DNA of 64,000 nucleotides from Rhodoferax sp. OV413 (lineage in GTDB: Bacteria > Pseudomonadota > Gammaproteobacteria > Burkholderiales > Burkholderiaceae_C): contig NZ_FNJA01000008.1 in NCBI RefSeq assembly GCF_900104385.1, positions 265,743 through 329,742 of the forward strand, in the 5' to 3' direction. Numbering within the stretch: position 1 is the first letter of the stretch; the number at the start of each line of letters is the position of its first letter. Positions 45,129 to 53,335 of the stretch are shown one piece after another. The notes beneath the pieces are model-generated. The model ran no database searches, was not told the origin of the DNA, and saw only the letters and a program-made list of their open reading frames with translations. Position numbers and translations under genes: made by a program.

Positions 45129-46322
45129 ATGGCCCCTGGGAGCGAGGTGACGAAGCAACAGCGCCTGCTGCACCTGGGGCTGAACTGCCTGGTCTTTGGC
45201 ATCTGCTACCTGCTGGCCAACCGGCTCGCGCAGCAGCTCGAAGTCAACCGCCATGTGGCGCTGGCGCTGGACGCACAGATCCCGTTCTGGCCCTGGATGC
45301 TGCTGCCCTACCTAAGCAGCGGGCTATGGCTAACGGCAACATTTCTTACCCTGCGCAGCCGCGACACCTTGCGCGTATTCAGCCAGCGGCTATTGCTGGC
45401 CACGGTGCTAGCAGCCCTGGTGTTTGTGCTGTACCCCCTGCGCTTCAGCCTGCCGCGGCCCGCGGTGGACACACCCTGGCTGGCCACCCTGTACGGCATG
45501 CTGGCCTGGGTGGACCGACCGTACAACCAGCTGCCATCGTTGCACGTGGCGTACTGCCTGCTGCTGTGGGCATCTTTGCGCGATCTTCTGGCGCCGCTGT
45601 GGGCGCGCAGCCTGCTGGCCGCTGGCCTGCTGCTGACGGCGGTGTCCACGCTGTTTACCTACCAGCACCATCTGCTGGACCTGCTGGGCGGTGTGGTACT
45701 CGGTGGCCTGTGCGTGTACGCGGTCCGGCCCGTGCGCAACGCGCCGAATGTGGCCTTGTACTACCTGGTGGCGGGCGGTGTAGCCGCAGTGGTCGGCCTG
45801 GCCGCCTGGCCTGCGGTGCTCACGCTGTATGGGGTGCTCAGCCTGTGGCTGGTCGGCCTGGCCTATGCGCGCGGCGACCGGCAGTTTCTACACAAGCGCG
45901 AAGGCAGGTACCCGTGGTGGATCGTCCTTCTGTACGCGCCCTATCTGCTCGGTTACCGGCTCAGCTGGCGGGCCGTGGCATGGCACGAACGGCACCGCCC
46001 CGCGATCCAGCAAATAGCCCCCCAACTGTGGATAGGCCGCCGCCTCAGCGAGACCGAAGCCCGGCTGCTGCCGACCGCTTGCAGCGTGTTCGACCTGTGC
46101 TGCGAGCTGCCGGAAACCCCGGCCTTGCGCCACCAGCGCTACCAACACTTTCCCCTGCTCGACATCGTGGCGCCGCCGGCCGAGGTGGTGCACGACATCG
46201 TCACCGCGCTGCGCCGTGAAACAGCAGCCGGCCATACCGTCTACCTGCACTGCGCCATGGGCTACCGCCGCTGCGTGCAGATTGCCAAGGCCTTTAACGC
46301 ATTCAACGAATACACCCCATGA
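45129..46322 (+). CDS. ynbD: PAP2 phosphatase fused to dual-specificity phosphatase (YnbD-like)
   Basis: 397 aa; AAGGTAATTC precedes the ATG. N-terminal two-thirds is a membrane PAP2 protein with six or more spans and the motif pieces RPYNQLPSLH and YQHHLLDLLGG. The last 110 residues form a tyrosine/dual-specificity phosphatase with the HCx5R loop LHCAMGYRR (Cys375, Arg381) close to the C-terminus. The two phosphatases in one chain, next to CdsA-like and CDP-alcohol transferase genes, match E. coli YnbD of ynbABCD. It may remove phosphate from a phospholipid-phosphate made by the neighbour enzyme. The symbol is by homology of the set. Confidence 0.82.
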   Translation: MAPGSEVTKQQRLLHLGLNCLVFGICYLLANRLAQQLEVNRHVALALDAQIPFWPWMLLPYLSSGLWLTATFLTLRSRDTLRVFSQRLLLATVLAALVFVLYPLRFSLPRPAVDTPWLATLYGMLAWVDRPYNQLPSLHVAYCLLLWASLRDLLAPLWARSLLAAGLLLTAVSTLFTYQHHLLDLLGGVVLGGLCVYAVRPVRNAPNVALYYLVAGGVAAVVGLAAWPAVLTLYGVLSLWLVGLAYARGDRQFLHKREGRYPWWIVLLYAPYLLGYRLSWRAVAWHERHRPAIQQIAPQLWIGRRLSETEARLLPTACSVFDLCCELPETPALRHQRYQHFPLLDIVAPPAEVVHDIVTALRRETAAGHTVYLHCAMGYRRCVQIAKAFNAFNEYTP

Positions 46323-46939
46323 GCTTCTCGATCTACCAACTCAAACCCCGCTTTCAGCAGCTGCTGCGCCCGGTGCTGGCCCAGCTCGCGCGCTGGGGCA
46401 TTAGCCCGAACCAGGTGACTCTGCTGGCCATGGCTTTGTCGCTGCTGTACGGAGCAGCATTGGCGCTGTGGCCGGGCGATTGGCGGCTGTGGGCCGGGCT
46501 GCCGCTGTGTATGCTGCTGCGCATGGCCTTGAACGCCATCGACGGCATGCTGGCCAACTTCACCGGGCAAAAAAGCCGCTTGGGTGCGGTGCTGAACGAG
46601 CTGGGCGACCAGGTATCCGACGCGGCGCTGACCCTGCCCTTCGCCCTGGCCGCCGGCATCTACGCTCCCTTGCTGGTACTGGTGGTGCTGGCCGCGCTGC
46701 TGGTCGAATTTGCGGGCGTGCTGGCCCTGCTGGTGGATGCGCCACGCCGCTTCGACGGCCCCATGGGCAAGAGCGACCGGGCCTTTGTGTTCAGCCTGCT
46801 GGCCCTGCTGCTGGTGGCGGGCGCCAGCAGCCTGTGGCTGAACGGCTTGCTCAGCCTGGTATTGCTGCTGCTGGGCTGGACGCTGCTGAACCGTCTACGG
46901 GCTGCGCTGCGGCTACCCGCTGCGCCACCGACACCGTAA
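46319..46939 (+). CDS. ynbA: CDP-alcohol phosphatidyltransferase (YnbA-like)
   Basis: 206 aa with about six membrane spans. The signature D-x2-DG-x2-AR-x8-G-x3-D-x3-D is present with changes: Asn72, Asp75-Gly76, Ala79-Asn80, Gly89, Asn93, Asp97, so two of four metal Asp and the Arg are Asn. The spacing is exact, so the family is clear, but the active site is not standard. It should join a CDP-linked lipid to an alcohol. Its start overlaps the phosphatase stop by 4 nt. Its last 89 nt overlap the end of the convergent hydrolase-methyltransferase gene. Confidence 0.82.
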   Translation: MSFSIYQLKPRFQQLLRPVLAQLARWGISPNQVTLLAMALSLLYGAALALWPGDWRLWAGLPLCMLLRMALNAIDGMLANFTGQKSRLGAVLNELGDQVSDAALTLPFALAAGIYAPLLVLVVLAALLVEFAGVLALLVDAPRRFDGPMGKSDRAFVFSLLALLLVAGASSLWLNGLLSLVLLLLGWTLLNRLRAALRLPAAPPTP

Positions 46940-48689
46940 AGATACCGGCGATCCCCACCTCGCTGCGCAGCTTGCGGCAGCCCACGCTGGCGACCAGCGC
47001 GTCCATCTCGGCCTGCGGCCGTGGCCGCATCTGCCAGGCCCCGCCCAGGTGGTTGTTCAGGGTCTTGGCGATCATCAGCAGTTGCGGATGCCAGGGCTGG
47101 CCGGTGTAGACCAGATGCCCGCCCAGCTTGAGCTGCTGGGCGATCCCCTGCAGCGACTGCAGCACCCGCTGGTTGTCGCTGAACAGCTCGTACAGGCCCG
47201 AGACGATGACAATGTCGTACGGCGCCTCGTCATCGGGGTAGCTGTCGGGGTCGAAGGCGTCGCGGCGCTGGAAGGCGATGTGGTTCTTCAGCTGCAGCTC
47301 CATACTCAGCTCTTGCGCCTGCTCCAGGTTGCGCGGGTTGATTTCACGCAGGGTGATTTCCAGCGGCCGGTCCTGGAAGCGCTTGGCGGTTTCCAGCACG
47401 TAACGGCCGCTGCCGGCGGCGATGTCGAGTATGCGCAGCGGCTGGTCGGCCGGGTACTGGGCAATCAGCTCGCCCAGCAGCCCCTGCAGCTGCGCCTTGC
47501 GCTGGCGGATACCGCGCCAGCCGATGGCGTCCAGATAGCCCTGGTCGATCACCGCACCCACGCCCAGGCGGCCGCCGGCCTGGTTGCGGTACACGTAGTC
47601 GAGCGAGGCGCCGGAATCAAAGCCCTGGCTCAGACCGATCTGCATGCCGTTGCTCAGATGGCCCAGGCGATCCAGCATGGCTTTTTGCAGGCCGAAGAAA
47701 GCCTTTTCCCAGGCACTGCCCACCATGTCCTGCTGCAAGGCCTGGTAGCGGTGGGCGCTGGGGCTGTGGGTATGGGCCAGGTGGTAGTCGCTCAGCGGTG
47801 GCAAGGGCTGCGCAAAGCATTCTTCGATAAAGGCCTGGCTGGCCTGCAGCGCTTGCTGGGCCTGCGGCTCATCTTCATAAAAGATAGCGTGGTGGCAATT
47901 GGGGATCAGCACAAAGCGCTTGAAGCGCGATGCCAGGCCGTCGAAGAAGCGGCGCTGCGGCGCCTGTTTGACCACGTAGTCCTTGTCGGCCACCAGCATC
48001 AGCACCGGGGTGTCGATGGCATGGGCATCGTCGACCACCCGCTGGGCGGTGTCGGCCAGGTCGATCAACACCCGGGCCGAGATGTTGCGGGTGATCAGCG
48101 CATCGCTGTCGTACAGCAGGGCCTGGCCCGCAGAATGCGTGAGCATGCGCGAGCGGATGTAGCTGGTGATGCGCAGCCCCGGCTTGAAGCGCAAGGCCAG
48201 CCGCAGCGCGGGCTTGGCCAGCGGCACATACAGGTTGATGTCGAAAGCCGCTGCGGCCATCACCACGCCGCGCACCCGCGGCGCAAAGTCGTGCAGCCAG
48301 GTGGCGGCGATCACCGCGCCCACGCTATTGGCCACGATGAGCATGTCTTCCGCAGCAATGCCGTGGGTGGCCTGCAGATGTCGGACGAAGGCCTCGAAGT
48401 CCTGCACCAGCGCATAGAAGTCGGGCGCATCGCCGCGCTCGCCGGGCGAATGCCCGTGGCCGCGCGCGTCCCAGGCAAATGCCCAGTCCTGGGTGAAGCC
48501 GAGCTGCTCCACCAGCGGCTGGATGCGGCCCGAATGCTCATGGCCACGGTGCAAAAACACCAGGGCCCGGGGCGGCCCGTCGACCCGCGGCTGCACCGGT
48601 TGCCAGCTGCGGTAGAACAAGCGGGTGCGGTCAAAACTGTCGAAGCCGGACTCTTGGGTGGTCCAGGCGCTAGATAAAGAAGGGGGCAT
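46851..48689 (-). CDS. ynbC: Alpha/beta hydrolase fused to SAM methyltransferase (YnbC-like)
   Basis: 612 aa. Residues 1-295: lysophospholipase-type hydrolase with FLHRGHEHSGR, WDARGHGHS and a nucleophile elbow VANSVGA (Ser in an NSVG context rather than GxSxG), and a late His in PNCHHAIF. Residues 330-590: class I methyltransferase with SAM motif LDIAAGSGRYV and a following acidic residue in LREINP. Same two-domain layout as E. coli YnbC. No signal peptide. The product of this double enzyme is not known. 22 nt after the CdsA-like gene on the same strand. Confidence 0.85.
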   Translation of the reverse strand: MPPSLSSAWTTQESGFDSFDRTRLFYRSWQPVQPRVDGPPRALVFLHRGHEHSGRIQPLVEQLGFTQDWAFAWDARGHGHSPGERGDAPDFYALVQDFEAFVRHLQATHGIAAEDMLIVANSVGAVIAATWLHDFAPRVRGVVMAAAAFDINLYVPLAKPALRLALRFKPGLRITSYIRSRMLTHSAGQALLYDSDALITRNISARVLIDLADTAQRVVDDAHAIDTPVLMLVADKDYVVKQAPQRRFFDGLASRFKRFVLIPNCHHAIFYEDEPQAQQALQASQAFIEECFAQPLPPLSDYHLAHTHSPSAHRYQALQQDMVGSAWEKAFFGLQKAMLDRLGHLSNGMQIGLSQGFDSGASLDYVYRNQAGGRLGVGAVIDQGYLDAIGWRGIRQRKAQLQGLLGELIAQYPADQPLRILDIAAGSGRYVLETAKRFQDRPLEITLREINPRNLEQAQELSMELQLKNHIAFQRRDAFDPDSYPDDEAPYDIVIVSGLYELFSDNQRVLQSLQGIAQQLKLGGHLVYTGQPWHPQLLMIAKTLNNHLGGAWQMRPRPQAEMDALVASVGCRKLRSEVGIAGIFTVSVAQRVAAAQPVDGSAASSPAAAIPG

Positions 48690-48711
48690 GCCAAAGTCTC
48701 AAATTAAACGG

Positions 48712-49614
48712 TCATAGCATCAGGCCGCAATACAACAGGGGCGCGGTCAGCACCAAGCTGTCCACGCGGTCCAGAATGCCGCCATGGCCGGGGATCAGCT
48801 GCGAAAAATCCTTGATGCCCAGGCGCCGCTTGGCGGCAGAAAACACCAGGTCGCCAGCCACACCGGCCAGCGACAACAGCAGGCCCAGCGCCAGCAGCAG
48901 CGGCAGGCCAGCCAGCTGCAAATACAGGCCCAGCGCCGCCGACACAACCAGGCTGACCAGCACACCGCCGACCAGGCCCTGCCAGGTCTTGTTGGGGCTG
49001 ATGCGCGCCGCCAGTGGGTGCCGGCCAAAACATTTGCCGCTGACGAACTGGGCAATGTCGTTCAAGGCCGTCAGCGCAAACAGGTAGAAGAACCAGGCCA
49101 GGTTCACCGTGCGCGACGGCGTCAGCTGCAGCAAGCTAGGCAAGAAGCTCAACCCCGCGCAGAGCAGCAAGAACAACAGCAGCAAGATCTGCGCAGGCTG
49201 GCGGCGCAGCCCGAAGTACACGGCCTGCGCCAGCAGCAGAGCCAGCAGCAGCGCGCTGGCCATGGCCGTGTTGTACAGCGCCAGCGTGGTCTGCAGCAGC
49301 AGCACCGCCACGCACACCGCCTGGAAGCGCCAGCGCGGCCCCGCATAGTGCGTGCTCAGCTCGCGCAGCGCCAAGCTGGCGATCAGCAGCGACAGCAGCA
49401 CCGGCCCCACCGGGTACAGCAGCATGCTCAGGCTGACCACCGGGAAGATGCGCCACCAGGCATTGATCTGCCGGCGCAGCGCGCTGTCGGGCGCGGTCCA
49501 ACGGCCGGCGCCCAGGCTGGCCAGGGCCAGCAAACCGTACAACAGCAGCATGGCCACCCAGATACGCGGCGCCATGGCGGTGCCAGCCAGCGTGGCTACA
49601 GAAGAATCAGACAT
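48712..49614 (-). CDS. ynbB: CdsA-like phosphatidate cytidylyltransferase (YnbB-like)
   Basis: 300 aa, about eight membrane spans. The CdsA signature is complete near the end: SAAKRRLGIKDFSQLIPGHG, then GILDRVDS. It makes CDP-diacylglycerol from phosphatidate and CTP at the inner membrane. As a second CdsA-type enzyme it corresponds to YnbB in the E. coli ynbABCD set and would supply the CDP-lipid for the YnbA-like transferase. First of two genes on this strand, with ynbC following after 22 nt. Confidence 0.88.
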   Translation of the reverse strand: MSDSSVATLAGTAMAPRIWVAMLLLYGLLALASLGAGRWTAPDSALRRQINAWWRIFPVVSLSMLLYPVGPVLLSLLIASLALRELSTHYAGPRWRFQAVCVAVLLLQTTLALYNTAMASALLLALLLAQAVYFGLRRQPAQILLLLFLLLCAGLSFLPSLLQLTPSRTVNLAWFFYLFALTALNDIAQFVSGKCFGRHPLAARISPNKTWQGLVGGVLVSLVVSAALGLYLQLAGLPLLLALGLLLSLAGVAGDLVFSAAKRRLGIKDFSQLIPGHGGILDRVDSLVLTAPLLYCGLML

Positions 49615-49646
49615 CGGGAAAATGGGGGCATACGCAACCCAGAATG

Positions 49647-49685
49647 CTACAACTAATATAGCTACTCGCGCCGATAGAACCTGCG
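49647..49685 (+). repeat. Two-hairpin intergenic repeat, copy 10 (degenerate)
   Basis: ACAACTAATATAGCTACTCGCGCC is clearly related to the other copies but hairpin B is lost. It lies between the CdsA-like start and the AraC stop. Confidence 0.4.
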
Positions 49686-49710
49686 CAAACGGCCTGGTTT
49701 ATCCACATTT

Positions 49711-50610
49711 TCAATTACAAAATGTAAGCATACCCTGGCCGAGCAGGCGGGGTGCTGCCTGGCCTTTACCGGGCGCCATCTGGGCCAGCCACGTCCCAGG
49801 CGACACGCCAAAGCTGCCTTTGAAGCGCCGGTTGAAATGGCTTTGGTCGGCAAAGCCCGCGGCCAGCGCCACCTGAGCCAGCGGCTGGCCGGCCAACAGC
49901 GCGGTCTGGGCCTGGCGCAGGCGCACCGCATTCAGGTACACATGCGGCGGCACACCAAAGCGCTTGGCAAAGGCGCGGCTCAGATGGACCCGCGACAAGC
50001 CCACCTGCTGGGCCAGCCGTTCGACCGTCAAGTCGTCGGCAAAGTAGGTTGCGATGTAGTCGCGCGCCTGCTCCATGCGGTCGCGCCCGGCGTCCAGGCA
50101 GTCGGATACGTCACCAGCGTGTTCACCGTAGCGCTGCAGCAGGCCGATCAGCGCGGCGCTGGCCAGTGCCTCGGCGCGCAGCCGCTCCTGTGGCTGGGTG
50201 GCGGCGGCCAAAGCCTGGTGTAAAACTTGGGCGGCCTGGGGGTCGTGCGCCAGCGGCTGCCGAAAGTAGGCGGCCACCCGGGTGCCGGCCGCGCTGTCGC
50301 GCCAGGCCTGCAACACGGCCGGCTCCAGGTACAGCATGGAATAGCCAAAGCCTGCGTCGGTACCACGGCTGCCGTCGTGCGGCTCGTCGGGGTTGAACAG
50401 AATCACGTCGCCCTGCTGGCTCGCATGGCGCGCGCCGCGGCACTGGAAGGTCTGCACGCCGGTGTGGGTCAGGCCGACGGCGTAGGTGGGATGGCTATGG
50501 CGCTCAAACGCGTGGGCGGTGAAATGGGCTTGCATCAAGGTCATGCCCGCGCCAGCGCCGGGCTGGAAATTGGCCCAGTCGGTACGGGTATGCGTCAAAT
50601 GGCCGTCCAT
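49711..50610 (-). CDS. AraC-family transcriptional regulator
   Basis: 299 aa from ATG 50610 (a GTG at 50670 would overlap the divergent promoter region). N-terminal AraC cupin domain (FERHSHPTYAVGLTHTG, FNPDEPHDG) and C-terminal HTH pair (about 185-280) with LTVERLAQQVGLSRVHLSR and GFADQSHFNRRFK. This is the architecture of regulators that often control LysE-type or small-molecule genes. Divergent from the cupin gene by 71 nt, its likely target. Confidence 0.9.
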   Translation of the reverse strand: MDGHLTHTRTDWANFQPGAGAGMTLMQAHFTAHAFERHSHPTYAVGLTHTGVQTFQCRGARHASQQGDVILFNPDEPHDGSRGTDAGFGYSMLYLEPAVLQAWRDSAAGTRVAAYFRQPLAHDPQAAQVLHQALAAATQPQERLRAEALASAALIGLLQRYGEHAGDVSDCLDAGRDRMEQARDYIATYFADDLTVERLAQQVGLSRVHLSRAFAKRFGVPPHVYLNAVRLRQAQTALLAGQPLAQVALAAGFADQSHFNRRFKGSFGVSPGTWLAQMAPGKGQAAPRLLGQGMLTFCN

Positions 50611-50681
50611 GCAACATTTGTCCAATACGAAGATGCGCTGCGCGCGCAGACTGCGGTTTTTTGATTCCACAGGAATACCGC

Positions 50682-51041
50682 ATGCCTTTGCAGACCATCG
50701 ATCTTGCCAGCAAACTAAGTCAGTTCAGCGGACATTTTGCACCGCGCACCGTCGCCTTGTTCAACGGCCACGACGTGATGGTGGCCAAAATTTTGGGCAG
50801 CTTCTCCTGGCACTCCCATGCCGATAGCGACGACTTCTTTCTGGTGCTGTCCGGCCGGCTGTTCCTGGACCTGCCCGACGGCCTGACCCTGCAGCTAGAC
50901 CCTGGCCAGATGTTCGTCGTGCCCAAGGGCATGGAACACCGGCCGCGGGCCGATGTGGAGACCCACATCCTGCTGATCGAGCCCACCGGCACACCCAACA
51001 GCGGCGACCCCGCCACCGCAGCACCGCGCCGCTTACTCTGA
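50682..51041 (+). CDS. Small cupin-domain protein
   Basis: 119 aa; the ATG at 50682 has AGGAATACCGC before it. Single cupin with motif 1 WHSHADSDDFFLVLSGRL and motif 2 GQMFVVPKGMEHRP, carrying the His/Asp/Glu-type metal set partly (the usual Glu is Asp-Asp). Such proteins bind a metal and a small ligand, and serve as isomerases, dioxygenases or sensors. Divergent from AraC. Its end overlaps the ABM monooxygenase gene tail to tail by 9 nt. Confidence 0.85.
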   Translation: MPLQTIDLASKLSQFSGHFAPRTVALFNGHDVMVAKILGSFSWHSHADSDDFFLVLSGRLFLDLPDGLTLQLDPGQMFVVPKGMEHRPRADVETHILLIEPTGTPNSGDPATAAPRRLL

Positions 51042-51389
51042 CGAACCCCCGTGCCGGGCCCGGCTGTCGGCCGGCGCCTGCTCGCGTTCGTGCAGGCCGT
51101 AGTCGCGCACTACCGAGGCGATCCGCAAGCGGTAGTCCTGGAAGATGGACGCCCTGCCCTTGGCCTGCGCCGCCCGGTGCGCCTCCAGCTGGCGCCACTG
51201 CTGCACCGCGGCTTCGTCGCGGAAGAATGACAGCGACAGCAGCTTGCCCGGCTGGCTCAGGCTCTGGAAGCGCTCGATCGAGATAAAGCCGTCGATCTGC
51301 TCCAGCAGCGGCCGCAGTGCGGCGGCGATGTCCAGATATTCCTGCTGGTGCTCAGGCTGGGGGATGACTTCAAAAATGACAGCGATCAT
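51033..51389 (-). CDS. Antibiotic-biosynthesis-type monooxygenase (ABM) protein
   Basis: 118 aa with the ferredoxin-like ABM fold: MIAVIFEVIPQPEHQQEYLD at the start, then IDGFISIERFQSL and SLSFFRDEAAVQQWRQLEAH with the His typical of the family. These cofactor-light enzymes oxidise quinol-like or other small aromatic compounds. The C-terminal 15 residues are polar extra sequence. Its start overlaps the P450 gene stop by 4 nt, so both oxygenases are made together. Confidence 0.85.
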   Translation of the reverse strand: MIAVIFEVIPQPEHQQEYLDIAAALRPLLEQIDGFISIERFQSLSQPGKLLSLSFFRDEAAVQQWRQLEAHRAAQAKGRASIFQDYRLRIASVVRDYGLHEREQAPADSRARHGGSSE

Positions 51390-52537
51390 GGGGACTCCTT
51401 GGGAATGGAAAACACCGGAATGCGCGCGTTCAGCGACGGGCGGTAATGCCAGGCCAGCCGCGCCTTGTCCAGGCAGGGCAGCAGCGCCTGCACCGCCGCG
51501 GTGGCAATGCCGCAGGCCAACGCCTGGCCCGGGCAGGCATGGGGGCCGTGGCCGAAGCCGTAGTTGCGGTAGCCGGCACGGTCCAGCTCAAACGCATCCG
51601 GCCGAACATGCAGCGCCGGGTCGCGGTTGGCGGCCGCCAGCAGCAACAGGATAGTGTCGCCCGCCGCCAGCTGCACGCCGGCCACGCGGGTCGGCTCGGC
51701 GACAAAACGGCGCGTATTCTGCACCGCCGGATCAAAACGGCTGGCCTCCTGTACCAGGGCCGCCACCCTCTCCGGCGCGGCCCGCAACGCATGCCACAGG
51801 CCCGGCTGGGTCTGCAAGGCGACGATGCTGTTGCCGATCAACCCCGCAGTGGCGTCATAGGTTTGCGACAGCAGGCCGACCAGATTGGCCCACAGCGCGT
51901 CGGCCTGCTGCCAGCCTACGGCCTCTGCCTCCTGCAGCACCCGGGCTGCCAGGCTGTTCGCGGGGGCCGGGCTCTGCTGGAACAACTTCCGCAGCTCTTG
52001 CGCGGCAACCGAAGCCTGGGCCAGCTGCGCCGGCGTGCTCAGCGGCGACAGGCAGACCACAAAGTCGGCGGTCCAGTCGGTCAGCTGGGGCCAGGTGGCG
52101 GCGTCCAGCCCCAGCAGGCGCGCCATCACCTGGCTGGGCAGACGGTGCGTGGCAGCATGCAAGGCCTCGGCCAGCGACGCGCCCAGGGCCGCGGCGGCTT
52201 CCAAGGCATAACGCTGCACCACGTCCAGCGGCACCGCGGCCAGGGCGCGCTGCAAAGCCAGCTTAGGGCGGGCGTGTGGGTCGCCGTCGTTCATGCGCAC
52301 CAGCTGGCCGAACAGCGTACCGGCAGCCGATCCGGCGATGGCCTGCGGCACGGGCTCGGTCAGCGGCCGGACCCGGCATAGCGGGTTCAGCAAAACCTCG
52401 TCGACCACCGCGGCCCGGGCCGCAATCCATAGCCGCAGGTCGGGGTCGAACCACAGCGGCGGGCCGGCACGCAGGCTGGCGTAGTAGGGATAAGGGTCGG
52501 CGTGCGTCGGGGCGGCGAGAGCGTGCAAAGTGGGCAT
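51386..52537 (-). CDS. Cytochrome P450
   Basis: 383 aa, soluble bacterial type. The heme-ligand loop FGHGPHACPGQALA carries the axial Cys; the ExxR motif is EASR in LVQEASRFDP. In the I helix the usual A-G-x-x-T reads SQTYDAT, still with an acid-alcohol-like pair. Slightly short (typical 390-410). A ferredoxin or reductase gene is not nearby. It is divergent from an ArsR regulator by 30 nt and overlaps the ABM gene. Substrate unknown; a small-molecule detoxification pair with ABM is a fair guess. Confidence 0.9.
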   Translation of the reverse strand: MPTLHALAAPTHADPYPYYASLRAGPPLWFDPDLRLWIAARAAVVDEVLLNPLCRVRPLTEPVPQAIAGSAAGTLFGQLVRMNDGDPHARPKLALQRALAAVPLDVVQRYALEAAAALGASLAEALHAATHRLPSQVMARLLGLDAATWPQLTDWTADFVVCLSPLSTPAQLAQASVAAQELRKLFQQSPAPANSLAARVLQEAEAVGWQQADALWANLVGLLSQTYDATAGLIGNSIVALQTQPGLWHALRAAPERVAALVQEASRFDPAVQNTRRFVAEPTRVAGVQLAAGDTILLLLAAANRDPALHVRPDAFELDRAGYRNYGFGHGPHACPGQALACGIATAAVQALLPCLDKARLAWHYRPSLNARIPVFSIPKESP

Positions 52538-52567
52538 GGCGGCTTGTGGGAGAAATCAGGCTGCAGT

Positions 52568-53335
52568 ATGCTGGCGCCGCCGCCACAACGATTCGTTCAC
52601 CACCGCAGCATGCTTGCAGAACCTGCCCCCTCTGACAACCCCGATAACCAGTTGGCCCGCGTTGCCGCCGCGATTGCCGAACCGGCCCGCGCGCGCATGC
52701 TGTGCTGCCTGATGGACGGCCACGCGCGCACCAGCACCGAGCTGTCGGTGGTGGCCGAGGTCAGCCCGTCCACCGCCAGCGCGCATCTGGCCAGACTCAA
52801 AGACCAGCAGCTGGTCACCCTGGTCTGCCAAGGCAAGCACCGCTACTACCGCCTGGCCAGCAGCGATGTGGCGACCGCACTGGAGGCGCTGCTGGTCATC
52901 GCCGGCATGCCGCGCAGCCCGTTCGTTCCGCCCACACCCAGCAAGCTGCGCCACGCGCGCACCTGCTACGACCATATCGCCGGCGCGCTGGGGGTGGCGC
53001 TGGGCGACCGCATCCTGGCGCACGGTTGGCTGCTGCCGCAGGCGGCGGACGACGGCAGCTACACGCTATCGACCCGCGGCGAACAGGTGTTCGAAGGCCT
53101 GGGCATCGACGTGGCCGCCGCCCGCCAGCTGCGCCGCCGCTTTGCCTGCGCCTGCCTGGACTGGAGCGAGCGCAAGCCACATATCGGCGGAGCACTGGGC
53201 GCGGCACTGCTGCAACTGAGCCTGCGCCGCGGCTGGGTGCGGCAAGACCTGGACAGCCGGGCGCTCAGCACCACGCCGCTGGGCCAACGCGAGCTGCCCA
53301 CCGTGTTTGACCTGCGGGAGCCCGCCCATGGTTGA
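52568..53335 (+). CDS. ArsR-type winged-helix regulator with C-terminal domain
   Basis: 255 aa from ATG 52568 (ATG 52610 is an alternative). Winged helix at about residues 25-100 with PARARMLCCLMDGHARTSTE, ASAHLARLKDQQLVTL and QGKHRYYRLAS. No metal-binding Cys motif of classical ArsR is seen, so the effector is likely organic. Residues 110-250 form an extra domain with TCYDHIAGALGVAL seen in the longer ArsR group. Divergent from the P450 gene by 30 nt, so it likely represses the P450-ABM pair. The next gene starts inside its last 8 nt. Confidence 0.85.
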   Translation: MLAPPPQRFVHHRSMLAEPAPSDNPDNQLARVAAAIAEPARARMLCCLMDGHARTSTELSVVAEVSPSTASAHLARLKDQQLVTLVCQGKHRYYRLASSDVATALEALLVIAGMPRSPFVPPTPSKLRHARTCYDHIAGALGVALGDRILAHGWLLPQAADDGSYTLSTRGEQVFEGLGIDVAAARQLRRRFACACLDWSERKPHIGGALGAALLQLSLRRGWVRQDLDSRALSTTPLGQRELPTVFDLREPAHG

